From NCBI GenBank assembly GCA_947585745.1, contig CANPXF010000003.1, positions 62,001-126,000 on the forward strand: 64,000 bases of DNA. Direction: 5' to 3'. The translations under genes and the position numbers were made by a program. Shown piece after piece: positions 1-8,181 of the stretch; the stretch's first letter is position 1; every line of letters begins with the position of its first letter. The DNA comes from an uncultured Clostridia bacterium (lineage in GTDB: Bacteria > Bacillota > Clostridia > Oscillospirales > Acutalibacteraceae). The notes beneath the pieces are model-generated. The model had not been told where the DNA came from, searched no databases, and saw only the letters and a list, made by a program, of their open reading frames with translations.

Positions 1-50
1 CCGATTTGGACCACGAGAGAAAATATAATCCGCTTATGAGCAGTGTGTAA
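1..50 (+). CDS. 3' end of an upstream gene, probably MBL-fold metallohydrolase (partial)
   Basis: The third reading frame is open from the window edge to a TAA at 48-50 and gives a 15-residue tail containing ERKYNP. Many clostridial MBL-fold (glyoxalase II-like) hydrolases end in a similar E(R/K)xxNP motif, and such genes often sit just before hemZ. The identification is therefore an inference from a very short tail. The stop codon lies one base before the hemZ ATG, so the two genes are probably co-transcribed. Confidence 0.4.
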   Translation, partial: DLDHERKYNPLMSSV

Positions 51-51
51 T

Positions 52-1503
52 ATGAATCTATATATAGTTAACCATAATTTTCACTACGAGCTTGAAAATC
101 TTGTCCGACTGTTTTATCCGAATGAAAAAATAAATGTTGTAAAAGGAAGCTCAAAACTAATTTCACCCTATATTAAAACCGAAAAATCCAATGTTTTAAG
201 AGTGGAAGTAAATATCGGTGATTTTAACAAAATTTCGACTTCTCCCGTATTTGATGATGAAGAAAACGAGAGAATGTTGTGTGAATTGGTGTATAAAATA
301 CTATGCGAAAAAACCGATGTTACCGTACCGTGGGGTATGATAACAGGCGTCAGACCCGTAAAGCTTTACCGCGCGTTAAAGGAAAGTATGGGAGAAGAGA
401 GCGCTGATAGTTATTTTACGGACAAGCTTTTTGTAAGCGGGCAAAAGCTCTCTCTTGCTAAGCTGACGGAAAAGACAGAAAAGAAAATTATAGATTTGTC
501 CGATGAAAAGTCCTTCAGCCTTTATATCGCAATTCCGTTTTGTCCGTCAAGATGTAACTATTGTTCTTTTGTTCAGTCCTCTGTTGAGCGAAGTAAACAT
601 CTTGTAGAGCCGTACGTTGAGCTTTTGTGCAGGGAAATAAAATATACCGCCGATATTGCTTTAAAGCTCGGATTACGGCTTGAAACGGTCTATATGGGAG
701 GCGGTACTCCGACAACCTTGTCGGCAGAGCAAATGGACAGGGTTCTGAAAACGGTTAATAGCAGTTTTGATATGAGTTTATGCAGGGAGTTTACCGTAGA
801 GGCAGGCAGACCTGATACGATTACTGAAGAAAAATTAATTTCCTTAAAAGAAAATAATGTGGAAAGAATTTCTATAAATCCTCAAACCTTGAACGATTAT
901 GTTCTTTCCGTTATAGGAAGAAAACATTCTGCGAAAAATACGATTGACGCATATAATTTAGCTCGAAAAATCGGGTTTAACTGCATTAATATGGATTTAA
1001 TCGCAGGACTTCCCGAAGACAGTCTGGAAAGCTTTAAATCTACGCTTGACAAAATATGCGGGCTAAGCCCCGAATGTATAACGGTACATACTCTTTCAAT
1101 GAAACGCAGTTCATCATTAACTCAAGACGGAACTCAAATTAATAAAGACGACGCAAAGAGAACCGCCGAAATGTTAAGCTATGCCGAGAATAAGCTTAAA
1201 GCGGAGAATTACATTCCTTACTATCTGTACCGTCAGAGCCGAATGGTCGGCAATCTCGAAAATACCGGCTGGTCTAAAAAAGGTTTTGAAAGTCTTTACA
1301 ATATTTATGTTATGGACGAAACCCATACCATTTTAGGATGCGGAGCGGGAGCGGTCACAAAATTAAAAAATCCTTATACAAGGCACCTTGAACGTATATT
1401 TAATTTTAAATATCCATATGAATATATAAGCAGATATGACGAACAGCTTTTTAGGAAGGATAAGATTTATACATTTTATCAAAAATGTATAAAAGACAGT
1501 TAA
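52..1503 (+). CDS. hemZ: Coproporphyrinogen dehydrogenase HemZ-like radical SAM protein
   Basis: This is a cytoplasmic radical SAM enzyme of the oxygen-independent coproporphyrinogen oxidase (HemN/HemZ) group. The cluster-binding motif CxxxCxxC is visible as CPSRCNYC, with cysteines near residues 164, 168 and 171, followed by a SAM-binding GGGTP motif near residue 220. The roughly 160-residue N-terminal extension before the radical SAM core is typical of HemZ rather than HemN. I chose ATG 52 because the track start at 43 is a GTG inside the upstream gene. Substrate is uncertain: HemZ-type proteins occur in organisms without full haem synthesis, and no other haem gene is in the window. Confidence 0.85.
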   Translation: MNLYIVNHNFHYELENLVRLFYPNEKINVVKGSSKLISPYIKTEKSNVLRVEVNIGDFNKISTSPVFDDEENERMLCELVYKILCEKTDVTVPWGMITGVRPVKLYRALKESMGEESADSYFTDKLFVSGQKLSLAKLTEKTEKKIIDLSDEKSFSLYIAIPFCPSRCNYCSFVQSSVERSKHLVEPYVELLCREIKYTADIALKLGLRLETVYMGGGTPTTLSAEQMDRVLKTVNSSFDMSLCREFTVEAGRPDTITEEKLISLKENNVERISINPQTLNDYVLSVIGRKHSAKNTIDAYNLARKIGFNCINMDLIAGLPEDSLESFKSTLDKICGLSPECITVHTLSMKRSSSLTQDGTQINKDDAKRTAEMLSYAENKLKAENYIPYYLYRQSRMVGNLENTGWSKKGFESLYNIYVMDETHTILGCGAGAVTKLKNPYTRHLERIFNFKYPYEYISRYDEQLFRKDKIYTFYQKCIKDS

Positions 1504-1507
1504 AAGA

Positions 1508-1536
1508 TTGATATTTACTTTTTTCAGTGGTATAAT
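1508..1536 (+). promoter_or_regulatory. SigA-type promoter for the zinc-ribbon gene
   Basis: TTGATA (1508-1513) and TATAAT (1531-1536) are separated by exactly 17 bases, starting four bases after the hemZ stop. The start codon of the next gene lies about 30 bases downstream of the -10 element. Confidence 0.75.
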
Positions 1537-1567
1537 ATATTAAAATTTTTGAGAGGATGTGCTAATT

Positions 1568-2008
1568 ATGGCAATTTTTGATGATGTTGTAATAAACGCA
1601 AAGTCAGCCGCTTCTGTTGTTTCCAAGAAAGCGGGAGAAATTTTTGATTTATCTAAGTTGAGAATATCTTTGGCAAGCCTCAGAGGCGAGCTTAACAAGC
1701 AGTATCAGGCTTTAGGCGACGCTGTTTATAATAACGCGTCAGAGGAGGAAACTGCTTCGATAAAGGCGGAAATTGATAATGTCAAGCAAAATATAGATGA
1801 TATTGAACAAATTCTTGCAAGCGCAAAAAATACCGTTACTTGTTCTGCGTGCGGAGAAAAGCTAAATAAAAACGCAAAATTCTGTTCAAGTTGCGGAACG
1901 GCTGTCCCGAAGTCTAAGGCTGTATGTTCGTCCTGCGGCGCAGAGCTTCAGGAGGACGCTAAGTTTTGCGCTAACTGTGGAAAACCAGTAGAAGAAACTG
2001 CCGAATAA
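1568..2008 (+). CDS. Zinc-ribbon domain protein with N-terminal helical region
   Basis: The 146-residue protein has two parts. Residues 1 to about 90 are rich in Lys, Glu and Gln and look helical or coiled-coil. The C-terminal part carries two tandem zinc ribbons, each a CxxCG pair followed by a second CxxCG pair after about ten residues (CSACG/CSSCG and CSSCG/CANCG). There is no signal peptide or membrane segment. ATG 1568 is preferred over the track's GTG at 1559 because GAGAGGA lies upstream at a suitable distance. It has its own promoter. Function is unknown; such proteins are common in Clostridia and the ribbons suggest protein or nucleic acid contacts. Confidence 0.75.
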   Translation: MAIFDDVVINAKSAASVVSKKAGEIFDLSKLRISLASLRGELNKQYQALGDAVYNNASEEETASIKAEIDNVKQNIDDIEQILASAKNTVTCSACGEKLNKNAKFCSSCGTAVPKSKAVCSSCGAELQEDAKFCANCGKPVEETAE

Positions 2009-2027
2009 GCTTTAAAGGTGATACCCG

Positions 2028-3845
2028 GTGTCAAAAAAATATAACGCTATTGAAAATGCAAACACTAACGCGTCGACAACCTTTTTAAAGGGCGCTGCGG
2101 TAATGACAATGAGTATGATTGTCGTTAAGGTTTTGGGCTTTGTCGATAAGATTATGATTAGTAATCTTTATGCCTATTTCGGCGACAGCTACGCCGCGAT
2201 AGGTACAGGCCTATACAGCAATGCTTATGAAATTTATATACCGCTGTTTACAATTGCCACAGCAGGATTCCCGATTGCAGTGTCGAGGCTTATTTCGGAA
2301 AGCATTTCACAAAAACGCTATAATGATGTGCGCAGAATACATAAGGTTTCCATTCCGTTCTTTACAATAACAGGAACGGTTTGTTTCCTTATAATGTTTT
2401 GCTCAAGCTTTTTTTATATTAAAGTAATCAATTCCCCGTATTCGCTTTACGCAATGCTTATGCTCTCTCCGGCAATTTTGTTCGGATGCCTTGTGTCTAT
2501 TTACCGCGGATATTTTGAGGGTCAGCGCAATATGTTCCCGACCGCTGTTTCCGAGGTGATAGAGGCAGGTTCAAAGCTTTTGTTCGGACTTGGAATAGCT
2601 TATGTAATTATGAAAACAGGCAGTGACGGCTATAAGGCGACGGGAACTGTTTTCGGACTTACTTTCTCGGGCAAAAACGCAGAGCTTGACGCTATGTACA
2701 CGATTATGTCTTTCTCTGTCGCGGGAGCAATTTCGGGTATTGTGCTTGGAAGTATCGCTTGTTTTATTTTTCTTTTTCTCCGATATAAAATCGGAGGCGA
2801 CGGTATACCTGAGGAATATTACAGAAATTCCGTGGAGGCGCGTTCAAAAAAAGAAACCTTTGTCAGAATGTTCAAAACCGCGATACCGATAGGTCTAACC
2901 GCTTTGGTTATGAATATAGGAACCTTGGTTGACGCGGCTGTAATTCAGAATGTTCTCCATAGTCTTGCGATAACTAACGGCAAAGAGATTGTAGAGCAAT
3001 ATAAAGGTATGGGAGTTGATTTATCTGACCAAATACCCAAAAATCCCGATAAAATTACGCTTCATACCGCTTTATGGGGTTGCTACGGAGCGGCGCTTCC
3101 GCTTATGCAGCTTGTAACCGCGGTTACTCAGGCTTTCGGAACGGCGGCTATGCCTAATGTCGCGAGCGCGTGGACAAAGGGAGATAAGACTGAGCTTAAA
3201 ACATCTATCGAAACCGTTTTAAGGCTTACAATGCTTTTTACATTGCCCGCCGGACTTGGACTTACCGCTCTTGCTTTGCCTATTATGGATATTGTTTACG
3301 CAAGCTCAACTCAGGTTATTATCGGAGCGCAGGTATTAAAGGTTATGGGATTTACCTCTATAGTGATTGCGTGCGTCGTTCCTCTTTGCAGTATGCTTCA
3401 GGGAATAGGACGAGTTGATTTACCGCTCAAAATCTATACTGTAGGCATTTTAATCAAGGTTGCTACAACGTGGCTTTTTGTGCGCGTAGTTCCTATAAAT
3501 ATTCAGGGCGGTTCCGTAGGCTCGCTTATCGCTTACAGCGTAATGCTCGCGGTTTCAATGTATCTGCTTGTGAAACATTCGGGTGTAATGCCTGATTTTG
3601 TATCCACAGTTGTTAAGCCGTTGATTTCCGCCGTTTTCTGCGCGGTAGTTGCGTATTTCTCATATATTTTATTTGAAAAATACCTTCCGCTTATCGTTGC
3701 AACAGTACTTTCAATTTTACTTGCGGGAATTATTTATATTACATTTTTGTTATTATTAAAGACTTTCACCAGAAATGAGCTTAAATTCCTGCCAAAAGGT
3801 GAAAAAGTTGTAACTTTACTTGAAAAATATCATTTAATAGGGTAA
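2028..3845 (+). CDS. MurJ/SpoVB-family lipid flippase (MOP superfamily)
   Basis: This 605-residue polytopic membrane protein has about 14 hydrophobic segments. It matches the stage V sporulation protein B/MurJ/RfbX group, which moves undecaprenyl-linked sugar precursors across the cytoplasmic membrane. The first helix region (GAAVMTMSMIVVKVLGF) and the VSRLISE segment near residue 85 are typical. It is longer than most SpoVB proteins (about 520-550) because of hydrophilic loops near residues 205-225 and 305-345. The GTG start at 2028 follows an AAAGGTG site. Context beside mazG, HU, rqcP and yabPQ is the usual clostridial one and suggests SpoVB, but a vegetative MurJ role cannot be excluded. 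Confidence 0.82.
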   Translation: MSKKYNAIENANTNASTTFLKGAAVMTMSMIVVKVLGFVDKIMISNLYAYFGDSYAAIGTGLYSNAYEIYIPLFTIATAGFPIAVSRLISESISQKRYNDVRRIHKVSIPFFTITGTVCFLIMFCSSFFYIKVINSPYSLYAMLMLSPAILFGCLVSIYRGYFEGQRNMFPTAVSEVIEAGSKLLFGLGIAYVIMKTGSDGYKATGTVFGLTFSGKNAELDAMYTIMSFSVAGAISGIVLGSIACFIFLFLRYKIGGDGIPEEYYRNSVEARSKKETFVRMFKTAIPIGLTALVMNIGTLVDAAVIQNVLHSLAITNGKEIVEQYKGMGVDLSDQIPKNPDKITLHTALWGCYGAALPLMQLVTAVTQAFGTAAMPNVASAWTKGDKTELKTSIETVLRLTMLFTLPAGLGLTALALPIMDIVYASSTQVIIGAQVLKVMGFTSIVIACVVPLCSMLQGIGRVDLPLKIYTVGILIKVATTWLFVRVVPINIQGGSVGSLIAYSVMLAVSMYLLVKHSGVMPDFVSTVVKPLISAVFCAVVAYFSYILFEKYLPLIVATVLSILLAGIIYITFLLLLKTFTRNELKFLPKGEKVVTLLEKYHLIG

Positions 3846-3891
3846 AATACCATTGTTATCCGATAAATGCTGAATTGTTGAGGTGATTAAA

Positions 3892-4680
3892 GTGGATTTC
3901 ACAGAGAAAGAAAGCTTTAATTTTAACGACCTCGTTGAGATTATGAAATTTTTAAGGGCGCCGAACGGTTGCCCTTGGGACAGAGTTCAAACTCACGAAT
4001 CAATTCGCAGTAATTTTATTGAGGAAACCTATGAGGTTATAGAGGCAATTGACAATAAGGACAGCGAGTTATTAAAGGAAGAGCTTGGAGATGTCCTTTT
4101 GCAGGTTGTCTTTCACAGCGAGATGTCCGCTGAAGAAAATGAGTTTGATATAAACGACGTTATTAACGGAATTTGTAAAAAGCTTGTTGTAAGACATCCT
4201 CACGTTTTCGGCGATGTTAAAGCAGAAAACAGTGAAGAAGCTTTGAAAAGCTGGGATAACGTCAAGATGACGTCAAAATCCCAGAAAAAGCAGTCGGAGG
4301 CTATGGTAAGCGTGTCGAAAGCGTTGCCGTCTTTGATGAGGGCAACAAAAATTCAGCAGAAAGCTTCTAAGGTCGGTTTTGATTGGGTCAATGCAAACGA
4401 AGCCTTAGATAAGGTCGTCGAAGAAACGGACGAGCTTAAAGATGCGATAAATTCGGGCGATTGTAATCTTCAGTCCGAGGAGCTTGGAGATTTGTTGTTT
4501 TCCGTTGTTAATGTGTCGCGATTTCTTAATATAGATTCCGAAAAGGCTCTTTATGATGCCTGCGATAAGTTTACAGACCGTTTTAAGCATCTTGAGGAAT
4601 TGGCAGAAAAACGTGGAATTGATATTAAAACGGCTTCAATTGATGAACTTAATTCCCTTTGGGATGAAGTTAAAAAATAA
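3892..4680 (+). CDS. mazG: MazG nucleoside triphosphate pyrophosphohydrolase
   Basis: The 262-residue cytosolic enzyme hydrolyses nucleoside triphosphates to the monophosphate and pyrophosphate, a house-cleaning role. Two MazG domains are visible. The first has the NGCPWDRVQTHES signature near residue 25 and metal-binding EE..E and EELGD motifs. The second, near residues 180-215, has EETDELKDA and EELGDLLFS. The track start at 3883 lacks a ribosome binding site. GTG 3892 has AGGTG six bases upstream and is preferred. Confidence 0.92.
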   Translation: MDFTEKESFNFNDLVEIMKFLRAPNGCPWDRVQTHESIRSNFIEETYEVIEAIDNKDSELLKEELGDVLLQVVFHSEMSAEENEFDINDVINGICKKLVVRHPHVFGDVKAENSEEALKSWDNVKMTSKSQKKQSEAMVSVSKALPSLMRATKIQQKASKVGFDWVNANEALDKVVEETDELKDAINSGDCNLQSEELGDLLFSVVNVSRFLNIDSEKALYDACDKFTDRFKHLEELAEKRGIDIKTASIDELNSLWDEVKK

Positions 4681-4699
4681 ATTTTGGAGGAATTAAACT

Positions 4700-4975
4700 A
4701 TGAACAAAACAGAATTAATTGCTGCAGTTGCAGAGGCAAGCGGTATTTCTAAGAAAGACGCTGAAAAGGCAGTTTCCGCTACAGTAGATACAATTGTAAA
4801 TGCTATTGCTAACGGCGACAAGGTTCAGCTCGTAGGCTTTGGTACATTTGAGCAGCGTCAGAGAAACGCTCGCACAGGTGTTGACCCGAGAACAGGCAAC
4901 AAGATTGAGATTGCCGCTTCAAAGGTTCCTGCGTTTAAGGCTGGTAAGGCATTCAAGGATGCTGTAAACAAGTAA
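4700..4975 (+). CDS. hup: HU-family DNA-binding protein
   Basis: The 91-residue protein is a full-length HU histone-like protein. Its beta-arm has the expected [15 protein letters not shown] stretch and [20 protein letters not shown] near the end. It binds and bends DNA as a dimer in the nucleoid. TTGGAGGA precedes the ATG closely. It follows mazG by 19 bases and is closed by a strong terminator, so it ends a transcription unit although rqcP lies just downstream. Confidence 0.95.
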   Translation: MNKTELIAAVAEASGISKKDAEKAVSATVDTIVNAIANGDKVQLVGFGTFEQRQRNARTGVDPRTGNKIEIAASKVPAFKAGKAFKDAVNK

Positions 4976-4988
4976 TTAAACTATTCTT

Positions 4989-5018
4989 AAAAACTGCCTC
5001 TAAAGAGGCAGTTTTTTT
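4989..5018 (+). terminator. Rho-independent terminator after HU
   Basis: AAACTGCCTC and GAGGCAGTTT form a stem around the short loop TAAA, followed by a run of seven T. Confidence 0.9.
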
Positions 5019-5034
5019 CTGCGGGTGAGGTTAT

Positions 5035-5277
5035 ATGCGACTTGATAAATTTCTAAAGGTTTCAAGAATAATTAAACGGCGTACCGTCGCAAACGAGGCG
5101 TGCGACGCGGGAAGGGTTATGGTAAACGGAGCTGTTGCCCGCGCGTCTTATGCCGTAAAAGAGGGAGATATTATAGAAATTTCTCTCGGAACACGTCAGA
5201 TAAAAATACGCGTAAAACAGGTAAACGAGCACGCCACAAAAGAAAATGCGCCTATGATGTACGAAAACGCGACATAA
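5035..5277 (+). CDS. rqcP: S4-domain RNA-binding protein RqcP (YabO)
   Basis: This 80-residue basic protein is almost entirely an S4 RNA-binding domain (MRLDKFLKVSRIIKRR at the start, then DAGRVMVNG). The RqcP/YabO group stabilises the P-site tRNA on obstructed 50S subunits while RqcH adds alanine tails in ribosome quality control. RqcH itself is not in this window. The position between HU and yabP is the conserved firmicute arrangement. The start overlaps the RBS-like GGGTGAGG. Confidence 0.88.
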   Translation: MRLDKFLKVSRIIKRRTVANEACDAGRVMVNGAVARASYAVKEGDIIEISLGTRQIKIRVKQVNEHATKENAPMMYENAT

Positions 5278-5287
5278 ATATTTTTTT

Positions 5288-5322
5288 CCTCCATATAATT
5301 ATATAGATTTTTATATGGAGGA
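5288..5322 (+). promoter_or_regulatory. Perfect inverted repeat covering the yabP Shine-Dalgarno site
   Basis: TCCTCCATATAA (5288-5299) and TTATATGGAGGA (5311-5322) are exact reverse complements with an 11-base loop. The 3' arm contains the GGAGGA that serves the yabP ATG at 5330. A transcript reading through from rqcP would hide the ribosome binding site. The 5' arm contains CATATAAT, one base from the SigE -10 consensus CATACAAT, but no good -35 is seen. An RNA starting after it would leave the site free. Confidence 0.6.
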
Positions 5323-5329
5323 TTTTAAT

Positions 5330-5599
5330 ATGCAGGACAAAATGCCAAAGCCCCATAACGTAGTTTTGGATAACAGAAATAAACTAAGTTTAACGGGAGT
5401 TAATGATGTGTTGGGTTTTAATGAAGAAACCGTCAGCGTAAATACGTCTATGGGAGATTTAATCATCCGCGGAGCGCAGTTACATATAAACAAGTTAAAT
5501 CTTGACACGGGCGAGGTAGAGATAGACGGAAAAGTTAATTCCTTGCAATACACAGTGAGTAAATCGAATAAATCCTTTATGCAGAGGCTTTTGGGATAA
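5330..5599 (+). CDS. yabP: Sporulation protein YabP
   Basis: The 89-residue protein matches the YabP/YqfC family. It begins with KPHNVVLDNRNKLSLTG and has the conserved GDLIIRGAQLHINKLNLDTG segment. Family members are SigE-controlled mother-cell proteins and YabP is needed for normal spore formation in Bacillus. ATG 5330 is chosen over the track's 5315 ATG because the latter lies inside the Shine-Dalgarno sequence GGAGGA. Its TAA overlaps the yabQ ATG by one base, indicating translational coupling. Confidence 0.9.
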   Translation: MQDKMPKPHNVVLDNRNKLSLTGVNDVLGFNEETVSVNTSMGDLIIRGAQLHINKLNLDTGEVEIDGKVNSLQYTVSKSNKSFMQRLLG

Positions 5600-6129
5600 T
5601 GGAGTTTACTCTGTCACAGCTAATTACCGCTTTTTTGTTTTCAGCGGTATTGGGATTATTTCTCGGGGTAATCTATGAGCCGATACGGATTTTTCATAAA
5701 ATAGGCTTTAACAGTAAGCTTTACTATTTTATTACCGACGCATTGTTTATGGTAATATGCGGACTTATAACATTCTTTTTCTCACTATCTATGTTAGAGG
5801 GCAGAATAAGAGCATTTGTTATAATAGGTGAAATTTTAGGATTTATTTTATTTTATTATTCTGTAAGACCAATTACGGATAAAATTTACGACCCATTAAT
5901 AAAATTTTTAAAAAAAATATTAAAATATCTATTGAAAATCAGTAGAAAAGTAATGTATAATATAAAAAATAAGCTGGATAAATTTTTAGATTTTTTGTTA
6001 GATAAAGTAAAAAAGATTTTAAATAAGGTTTTTATATATGGAAAAAACAAAAAGAACAACGGAAAAAACAAAAGAAAAAAAGAAAAACGGATTAAAAGAA
6101 GTAATCCCCCAAAAAAGAAAAAGAAATAA
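5599..6129 (+). CDS. yabQ: Spore cortex biosynthesis protein YabQ
   Basis: The 176-residue protein has an N-terminal membrane region with about three hydrophobic helices (residues 5-25, 43-65, 73-92). The GVIYEPIRIFHKI segment is typical of YabQ. In Bacillus it localises to the outer forespore membrane and is needed for cortex formation. The C-terminal half is strongly basic and ends in a Lys-rich tail. That tail (from base 6038) is also read in another frame as the N-terminus of divIC, an unusually long 92-base overlap in A-rich sequence. Confidence 0.85.
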   Translation: MEFTLSQLITAFLFSAVLGLFLGVIYEPIRIFHKIGFNSKLYYFITDALFMVICGLITFFFSLSMLEGRIRAFVIIGEILGFILFYYSVRPITDKIYDPLIKFLKKILKYLLKISRKVMYNIKNKLDKFLDFLLDKVKKILNKVFIYGKNKKNNGKNKRKKEKRIKRSNPPKKKKK

Positions 6130-6403
6130 AAAATTTATTCTCCTTTATATTGTTGCGGCGGCTTTTGTAGTGTACGCCTCGTTTACCATAATCAATCAGA
6201 GTATTGAGATTAATGATAAAAAAGACGAGCTGAAGAAAATTGAGGACCAGCTTGAAATTGTTGAAATACAGAGCGATTATTTGAATCAGATAAAAAATTA
6301 TAAAGGTGATGATTTAAGCGAGTATATGGAGAATATTGCCCGCGAGGATCTTGATTATATAAAAAACGGCGAGCGTGTTTTTGTAAATGTTGCCGGAAAT
6401 TAG
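6038..6403 (+). CDS. divIC: Septum formation initiator (DivIC/FtsB family)
   Basis: The 121-residue protein has a Lys-rich cytoplasmic N-terminus of about 32 residues, one membrane helix (about residues 33-52, FILLYIVAAAFVVYASF), then an extracytoplasmic coiled coil and a short C-terminal domain with the family pattern ARE-DLDYIKNGERVF. It joins FtsL and DivIB in the divisome. The 6038 ATG has only a weak site (AAGG) and no alternative in-frame start precedes the helix, so overlap with yabQ appears real. The order yabP-yabQ-divIC-S1 protein is conserved in firmicutes. Confidence 0.85.
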   Translation: MEKTKRTTEKTKEKKKNGLKEVIPQKRKRNKKFILLYIVAAAFVVYASFTIINQSIEINDKKDELKKIEDQLEIVEIQSDYLNQIKNYKGDDLSEYMENIAREDLDYIKNGERVFVNVAGN

Positions 6404-6418
6404 AAAATGGGGAGCATA

Positions 6419-6907
6419 ATGAGTATAGAAATCGGTACAATAGTAGAGGGTAAAGTTTCGGGTATATCAAAATTCGGAGCATTTGTGGACTTGCCCGACG
6501 GTAGTACGGGTATGGTACATATTTCGGAGGTTTCGCAGTCGTATGTAAGCGAAATTAACGATTTTCTTTCGATAGGAGAAACCGTTAAGGTTAAAATCCT
6601 TTCAAAAGAAAACGGAAAAATTGTGCTTTCAATTAAGCAAACCCAACCCAAGCCGGAAAAGAAGAACAGAAATGAAAAGGACGCAAAGCCCTATAAATCA
6701 AAGCCTCGAAAGCCCTACAAGCCCGCTCCGCCCGTTACAGGGCCCGGAAATTTTGAGTGGCAAAGCTCCCGCCGGGATACTCCGTCATCTTTTGAAGATA
6801 TGATGTCTGTATTCAAGAGAACGAGCGAGGATAAAATGTCTGATTTAAAAAAGTCTTCAGGTGAATCCCGCGGGTACAGCCGCAGAGGAAACGGCTCAAG
6901 AAAGTAA
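6419..6907 (+). CDS. S1 RNA-binding domain protein (YabR-like)
   Basis: Residues 1-72 form a single S1 RNA-binding domain (GTIVEGKVSGISKFGAFVDL, then GMVHISEVS). The C-terminal 90 residues are a low-complexity basic tail rich in Lys, Pro, Arg and Ser. The 162-residue protein resembles YabR-type general stress protein 13 homologues found after divIC. ATG 6419 is preferred because GGGGAG lies upstream, whereas the track ATG at 6407 is part of that region. RNA target unknown. Confidence 0.82.
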   Translation: MSIEIGTIVEGKVSGISKFGAFVDLPDGSTGMVHISEVSQSYVSEINDFLSIGETVKVKILSKENGKIVLSIKQTQPKPEKKNRNEKDAKPYKSKPRKPYKPAPPVTGPGNFEWQSSRRDTPSSFEDMMSVFKRTSEDKMSDLKKSSGESRGYSRRGNGSRK

Positions 6908-6913
6908 AAATTC

Positions 6914-6938
6914 GGGTATCGGTTTTCCGATACCCTTT
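6914..6938 (+). terminator. Hairpin after the S1-domain gene, weak terminator
   Basis: GGGTATCGG and CCGATACCC form a perfect nine-base stem with a TTTT loop. The T run that follows is short (TTTG), so termination may be partial and allow read-through into the methyltransferase gene. Confidence 0.55.
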
Positions 6939-6951
6939 GTTGTGTGATATT

Positions 6952-8073
6952 ATGGAAAAATTAAAATTCAGCGCGCCCTGCCTTTTTGGCGCAGAAGGAA
7001 TATGCGCGAACGACTTAAAATTTAACGGAATAAAAGACGTTCAGGCTGAAAACGGACGTGTTGTATTCAGCGGGGATTTTAATACTCTGGCTTACGCAAA
7101 TCTTATTTCACGCTATAGCGAGCGGATACAGATTATTCTTTCGGAATTTAACGCTTATTCGTTTGATGAGCTTTTTGAAAATGTCAGGAGTATTCCGTGG
7201 GAGAATTTTATCGGTAAAGATGACGCGTTTCCCGTAAAGGGTAACTGTCTTGACTCAAGGCTTTATTCCGTGACAGATTGCCAGAAAATCATAAAAAAAG
7301 CGGTAGCGTACAGGTTAACGTCAAAATACGGGATAAGTTGGTTTGACGAAACAGGACCGATTCATCAAATTCAATTTCTTATAAGAAATGACAGGGTAAG
7401 TATTCTATTGGATACTTCGGGACATGGACTTCATAAACGCGGTTATCGTTCAAATTCAAACGACGCTCCGATAAAAGAAACTCTTGCCGCTGTTATGGTT
7501 GACCTTGCTCGTGTGAGACCAAATCATTTTGTTGTCGACCCGATGTGCGGAAGCGGAACAATTCTTATCGAAGCCGCTTTAAAGGCTTTGAAAATTGCTC
7601 CGGGACTTAATCGAGCGTTTTCAAGTGAAAAATGGGCGCAAATCCCGTCTTGCATATGGGAAAATGAGCGCGAAAGAGTCAGGTCTATGATTGACAGAGA
7701 TTGTTTATTTAGAGCTGTTGGATATGATATAGACGAAACCGCCCTTGAAACAGCCCGCCAAAACGCTGAAAAAGCAGGTGTTTCTGACAGGATTGAATTT
7801 AAAAAGCGTGATATCCGTGATTTTGAGTTTGACAGCGAGCTCCAAACAACGATTGTAAACCCTCCGTACGGCGAACGTCTACTTGATATCGACGAGGCGC
7901 GCAAAATTTATAAAATAATGGGAGAAAAATTTTTAAAGCAAAATGGAAAGAGCTACGTGGTTATTACTCCCGATGATGATTTTGAAAAAATTTTCGGCAG
8001 AAAAGCCGATAAACGACGAAAGCTTTACAATGGAATGTTAAAATGCCAGCTCTATATGTTCTTTAAGAATTGA
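6952..8073 (+). CDS. THUMP-domain class I SAM RNA methyltransferase (RlmL-N/YpsC type)
   Basis: The 373-residue protein belongs to the UPF0020 group of RNA guanine-N2 methyltransferases. An N-terminal THUMP region (about residues 50-155) precedes a Rossmann methyltransferase domain. That domain has motif I DPMCGSGTILIEAA (near residue 195) and catalytic motif IV NPPYGERL (near residue 303). Homologues act on 23S rRNA (m2G2445 in RlmL), so a large-subunit rRNA target is inferred. ATG 6952 replaces the track's TTG at 6937, which lies in the preceding hairpin region. Confidence 0.88.
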   Translation: MEKLKFSAPCLFGAEGICANDLKFNGIKDVQAENGRVVFSGDFNTLAYANLISRYSERIQIILSEFNAYSFDELFENVRSIPWENFIGKDDAFPVKGNCLDSRLYSVTDCQKIIKKAVAYRLTSKYGISWFDETGPIHQIQFLIRNDRVSILLDTSGHGLHKRGYRSNSNDAPIKETLAAVMVDLARVRPNHFVVDPMCGSGTILIEAALKALKIAPGLNRAFSSEKWAQIPSCIWENERERVRSMIDRDCLFRAVGYDIDETALETARQNAEKAGVSDRIEFKKRDIRDFEFDSELQTTIVNPPYGERLLDIDEARKIYKIMGEKFLKQNGKSYVVITPDDDFEKIFGRKADKRRKLYNGMLKCQLYMFFKN

Positions 8074-8118
8074 TTTTACATAATTACGGTTAAATGACAA
8101 AAATTTGACAGTATTCTA

Positions 8119-8147
8119 TTGTATTTAAGGAAGAATTGTATTATAAT
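8119..8147 (+). promoter_or_regulatory. Possible SigA promoter for pfkA
   Basis: A perfect TATAAT at 8142-8147 has only a poor -35 match (TTGTAT, 8119-8124) at 17-base spacing. A perfect TTGACA at 8105-8110 is 31 bases away, too far to pair with it. Confidence 0.4.
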
Positions 8148-8181
8148 ATATTTCTAAAGTTATTCTCTTTGGAGGTAAAAT

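Noticed and set aside
5886-6071. Minus-strand Phe-rich 61-residue ORF
   Set aside because: It is the antisense of the poly-Lys tail of yabQ; the composition is a mirror of the A-rich sequence.
8105-8147. Promoter pairing the perfect TTGACA at 8105 with TATAAT at 8142
   Set aside because: The spacing is 31 bases, too long for SigA.
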